Part shown: piece by piece, positions 38,032 to 41,309 of the stretch
Layout of the letters: the number at the start of each line of letters is the position of its first letter
Position numbering within the stretch: position 1 is the first letter of the stretch
DNA from: Formosa sp.
GTDB taxonomy: Bacteria > Bacteroidota > Bacteroidia > Flavobacteriales > Flavobacteriaceae
Direction of reading: 5' to 3'
Length of the DNA: 41,309 bases
Assembly (NCBI GenBank): GCA_002684355.1
Contig: NYVA01000009.1
Location: 53,063 to 94,371, forward strand
Position numbers and translations under genes: made by a program
The notes under the pieces: model-generated
Database searches by the model: none
The model's input: only the letters and a program-made list of their open reading frames with translations
What the model was told of the DNA's origin: nothing

Positions 38032-39093
38032 ATGAAACGACATAATTTTAGCGCAGGCCCATGCGTTTTACCACAAGAAGTCCTCGATAAATCTGCCCAA
38101 GCTATCATGGGTTATGACAATGGGCTTTCACTTATTGAAATCTCTCACCGCAGCAAAGCTTTTGTAGACGTTATGGAAAATGCACGTGCACTAGCACTGG
38201 AGCTCCTGGGTCTTGAAGGCATGGGTTATAAAGCCTTGTTTTTACAAGGTGGTGCAAGCACCCAATTTTTAGCTGTGGCACTAAATTTGTTAGAAAAACG
38301 CGCAGCCTATTTAAATACCGGAACGTGGAGTGATAAAGCCATTAAAGAGGCTCGTATTTTTGATGATATATTAGAAGTCGCCTCTTCTAAGGATGCCAAT
38401 TACAACTACATCCCTAAAGGTTATGACATACCTTCAGACCACGATTATTTCCACTGTACTTCCAACAACACCATTTTTGGAACACAAATTAAAGACTTTC
38501 CAGACTGTGACATTCCTATGGTTTGTGACATGAGCAGCGATATTTTTTCAAGAAGTATCGACTTCTCAAAATTTGGGTTGATTTATGCAGGTGCGCAAAA
38601 AAATATGGGACCCGCAGGCACCACATTAGTGGTGATTCAAGAAGATATTTTAGGAAAAGTATCTCGTAAAATTCCTTCCATGATGGATTATAAAGTACAC
38701 ATTGGCAAAGGCAGTATGTTCAATACGCCCCCGGTTTTCCCAGTTTATGCTTCTATGTTGAATTTGAAGTGGCTAAAAAATAAAGGCGGTATTGCGGCCA
38801 TTGAAAAAGAGAATGAAAAGAAAGCCCAACTAATTTATTCTGAAATTGACTTAAACCCACTTTTTGATGGGTTTGCTGCCAAGGCAGACCGCTCAACGAT
38901 GAATGCGACCTTTGTCTTGAATAATGATGATCTTAAAGAGAGTTTTGATACCATGTGTCAAGAAGCTGGCATCAATGGTTTGAACGGCCACCGCAGTGTG
39001 GGTGGCTACAGAGCCTCAATGTACAATGCTTTGACGCTTGAAAGCGTACAGATCTTGGTAGAAATTATGAGTGAATTAGAACGAAAAGCATAA
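38032..39093 (+). CDS. serC: 3-phosphoserine aminotransferase
   Basis: MKRHNFSAGPCVLPQEVLDKSAQ, SHRSKAF, LFLQGGASTQF, IYAGAQKNMGPAG (PLP Lys), NGLNGHRSVGGYRASMYNA. Start at 38032 matches typical SerC N-termini. Confidence 0.95.
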   Translation: MKRHNFSAGPCVLPQEVLDKSAQAIMGYDNGLSLIEISHRSKAFVDVMENARALALELLGLEGMGYKALFLQGGASTQFLAVALNLLEKRAAYLNTGTWSDKAIKEARIFDDILEVASSKDANYNYIPKGYDIPSDHDYFHCTSNNTIFGTQIKDFPDCDIPMVCDMSSDIFSRSIDFSKFGLIYAGAQKNMGPAGTTLVVIQEDILGKVSRKIPSMMDYKVHIGKGSMFNTPPVFPVYASMLNLKWLKNKGGIAAIEKENEKKAQLIYSEIDLNPLFDGFAAKADRSTMNATFVLNNDDLKESFDTMCQEAGINGLNGHRSVGGYRASMYNALTLESVQILVEIMSELERKA

Positions 39094-39099
39094 ATAACA

Positions 39100-40050
39100 A
39101 TGAAGATATTAGCAAATGACGGCATTTCAGCAAATGGCGTTGAAGAATTAGAAGCTGCTGGATTTAAAGTCAGCACAGTCACAGTCGCCCAAGAACAATT
39201 GGAAAATTACATCAATAATGAAGGCATTGTAGCACTGCTTGTTAGAAGTGCTACCAAAGTCCGTAAGGATTTAATCGACGCCTGCCCCAGCCTTAAAATA
39301 ATTGGACGTGGTGGTGTTGGAATGGATAATATTGATGTAGAATATGCCCGCGACAAAGGATTGCATGTGATCAACACGCCTGCAGCCTCTTCGGAATCCG
39401 TTGCAGAATTGGTCTTTGCCCACCTTTTTTCTGGAGTTCGATTTTTGTATGATTCCAACCGAAACATGCCCTTAGATGGAGATTCTAAATTTAAAGTCCT
39501 TAAAAAGGCTTACGCAAAAGGCACTGAATTAAGAGGTAAAACTTTGGGTGTGATTGGTTTTGGACGCATTGGTAAGGCCACTGCTAAAATAGGCTTAGGC
39601 CTCGGTATGAAAGTCATTGCACACGACCCTTTTTTGGAAAAAGCTGCTGTGACAGTACCATTTTTTGACGGCCAGTCGCTTACCTTTGATATTGACATTG
39701 AAAGCAAAGAGACGGTTTTAAAAGAAGCAGACTTCTTGTCATTGCATGTACCCGCGCAAAAAGAGTTTGTTATCGGCTCTGCCGAAATCGAATTGATGAA
39801 AGACGGTGCTGGCCTTGTCAATGCCGCTCGTGGTGGTGTGGTAGATGAAGTCGCGATGGTGGAAGCCTTAAAATCTGGTAAATTAGGCTTTGCGGGTGTA
39901 GATACTTTTGAAAACGAACCCACTCCTGCGGTTCAAGTCTTAATGACTCCAAACGTGTCCCTAACTCCTCATATTGGAGCGGCAACCACGCAAGCCCAAA
40001 AGAGAATTGGTTCTGAATTGGCCACACAAATCGTTTCAATACTGAAATAA
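39100..40050 (+). CDS. serA: D-3-phosphoglycerate dehydrogenase-type 2-hydroxyacid dehydrogenase (short form, no ACT domain)
   Basis: IIGRGGVGMDNIDV, GVIGFGRIGKATAKIGLGLGMKVIAHDP, AARGGVVDE, LTPHIGAATTQAQ; follows serC. Confidence 0.9.
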   Translation: MKILANDGISANGVEELEAAGFKVSTVTVAQEQLENYINNEGIVALLVRSATKVRKDLIDACPSLKIIGRGGVGMDNIDVEYARDKGLHVINTPAASSESVAELVFAHLFSGVRFLYDSNRNMPLDGDSKFKVLKKAYAKGTELRGKTLGVIGFGRIGKATAKIGLGLGMKVIAHDPFLEKAAVTVPFFDGQSLTFDIDIESKETVLKEADFLSLHVPAQKEFVIGSAEIELMKDGAGLVNAARGGVVDEVAMVEALKSGKLGFAGVDTFENEPTPAVQVLMTPNVSLTPHIGAATTQAQKRIGSELATQIVSILK

Positions 40051-40071
40051 AATTCAATTTTTATTTATTTG

Positions 40072-40100
40072 AAATCCCAGCCTCTACTGTGTTGGGATTT
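40072..40100 (+). terminator. Stem-loop AAATCCCA-N13-TGGGATTT after serA, putative terminator
   Basis: 8-bp perfect stem, 21 bp after the serA stop; short T-tract (ATTTT) in the 3' arm. Confidence 0.55.
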
Positions 40101-40215
40101 TGGATCTAAAATTGACGAAGTTGCAGAAGTCATAAGTGGCAAAAAAAAGTGGAATTGCCATTGTTTTTGGGAAATTGTTTAACAAAAATTAAATACTTAA
40201 AATTCTGTAATGTGC

Positions 40216-40223
40216 TATATTTG
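40216..40223 (+). promoter_or_regulatory. -7 element TATATTTG immediately upstream of the ATG at 40229
   Basis: Exact TAnnTTTG match; only 5 nt separate it from the ATG. Confidence 0.5.
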
Positions 40224-40228
40224 TCCAC

Positions 40229-40732
40229 ATGACAAACCGTATAAATACATTTAAATCCAATTGGGAAATAACTAAAAATTGGCAACTCCTTTACCCGCTT
40301 GTTGGGATTATTGGATCCTGCTATATGGGACTAAAATTTAGTCCTAAGGTATTGGAAAACCCATATTGGTTAAGTGTTCTACTTGGACTTGCTATGGGTT
40401 TTATTTTTATGCAGTTTTGTGTGTTTTGTATCAAGAAACTTGAAAATAAATGGTTGGTTGACGCCCGTTGGGAACTGATTCGAATTTTTATCGTTTTTGC
40501 ACTAACCGGCTCCTCCTCTGTATATGTTGGTCGCCCATTCATTAATTTGGTTGGAATTTCAAATGAAAATCTAAACCCTTTTCTCTATTGGTTTCTTTTT
40601 ATTGTCATAAGTCTAATATTCTATCAAATTCTTTTGGTTTTTTGGGGTTGGCTTCTTGGTCAGTTTGACTTTTTTTGGGACTTTGAGAAAAAAATGCTGT
40701 CCCGCTTGGGGCTTAAGCATTTTCGAAAATAA
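40229..40732 (+). CDS. Membrane protein, DUF6787-like
   Basis: Four or more hydrophobic helices; WELIRIFIVFALTGSSSVYVGRPFINLVGI motif. Confidence 0.65.
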   Translation: MTNRINTFKSNWEITKNWQLLYPLVGIIGSCYMGLKFSPKVLENPYWLSVLLGLAMGFIFMQFCVFCIKKLENKWLVDARWELIRIFIVFALTGSSSVYVGRPFINLVGISNENLNPFLYWFLFIVISLIFYQILLVFWGWLLGQFDFFWDFEKKMLSRLGLKHFRK

Positions 40733-40738
40733 TATTTA

Positions 40739-41011
40739 TTACTTAAACGGTTTTTCGCTCAAATAATAGTTGTAAGTCCACATTATAAAGAAAGTTGGGA
40801 CGACATCAACAAAAGGAAGTGCCTCTTCAATAAAAACGATGACCCCTGCGATTTTACCCTTTTTACCTTTGTACATTCGCGTCATTAGGTACGCTGACAA
40901 TGGGGCCCAAAAGAAATCAAATACAGGAATAAAAAAAGAAACATAACCTAAAGCATCAAACAACAGACTAAGAATGAGTTTTTGGTGTTTTTTGAGAAGG
41001 TTAAGTTTCAT
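40739..41011 (-). CDS. Small hypothetical membrane protein
   Basis: 90 aa hydrophobic protein; overlaps the msrA end by 11 bp, suggesting translational coupling. Confidence 0.65.
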   Translation of the reverse strand: MKLNLLKKHQKLILSLLFDALGYVSFFIPVFDFFWAPLSAYLMTRMYKGKKGKIAGVIVFIEEALPFVDVVPTFFIMWTYNYYLSEKPFK

Positions 41012-41309
41012 CTAATTTAAGCTTTTCTTTAAAACGCTGATTCAAGAGTTTTAATTTGGGTGAAATCACAAACTGACAATAGGATTGTTGGCTATTTTGA
41101 TCATAATAATCATGGTGGTTTTCTTCAGCATCATAAAAAACATCCAATGGTGCAACTGTGGTTACGATGGGGTCTGAAAAGACTTTAGAGCTTTCTAAAA
41201 ACGATATATATTGTTCTGCTGTTTCTTTTTGACTTTGGGAAGTGTAAAAGATAGCAGAGCGATATTGCGTTCCTACATCGTACCCTTGACGGTTCAAAGT
41301 GGTAGGATT
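41001..41309 (-). CDS. msrA: Peptide-methionine (S)-S-oxide reductase, C-terminal part; 5' end outside the window
   Basis: Reverse frame open to the window edge: NPTTLNRQGYDVGTQYRSAIFYTSQSQKETAEQYI...AEENHHDYY. The ORF-track start at 41297 is an internal TTG. Confidence 0.9.
   Translation of the reverse strand, partial: NPTTLNRQGYDVGTQYRSAIFYTSQSQKETAEQYISFLESSKVFSDPIVTTVAPLDVFYDAEENHHDYYDQNSQQSYCQFVISPKLKLLNQRFKEKLKLDET

Noticed and set aside
39510-39923. 137-aa minus-strand ORF
   Set aside because: Antisense to serA; low-complexity Ser/Pro/Lys composition typical of shadow ORFs.

Overview
The window reads as a core chromosomal segment of a Flavobacteriaceae/Bacteroidota genome: AT-rich, with TAnnTTTG-type -7 promoter elements, A-rich rather than Shine-Dalgarno leaders, an LpxC-FabZ fusion and PorX. 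From left to right it contains: the C-terminal part of a superfamily II helicase; a CIA30-family protein; a branched-chain amino acid operon (ilvD-ilvB-ilvN-ilvC-ilvA); a DUF3817-like membrane protein; an MscS-type channel; a minus-strand fabG - vWA protein - SPFH protein - truA cluster; sucD; a minus-strand lipid A cluster (lpxD - lpxC/fabZ - lpxA - efp - second lpxD-like gene); an HD-domain phosphohydrolase; porX - tsaE - ald - small membrane protein; proline dehydrogenase; aroB; an Lrp/AsnC regulator; an M14-like metallopeptidase; an XRE-type regulator; a small lipoprotein-like gene; parE-parC; ychF; a ferredoxin; a LuxC-like acyl-CoA reductase; serC-serA; small membrane proteins; and part of msrA. 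I saw no tRNA, rRNA, CRISPR array, transposon or prophage signature. I found no convincing undescribed multi-gene system. The most useful leads are small-scale: a two-codon uORF fused to the ilvD start, a palindrome-rich region upstream of an XRE regulator, a divergent second LpxD, promoter elements sitting almost on start codons, and small conserved-looking orphan ORFs.
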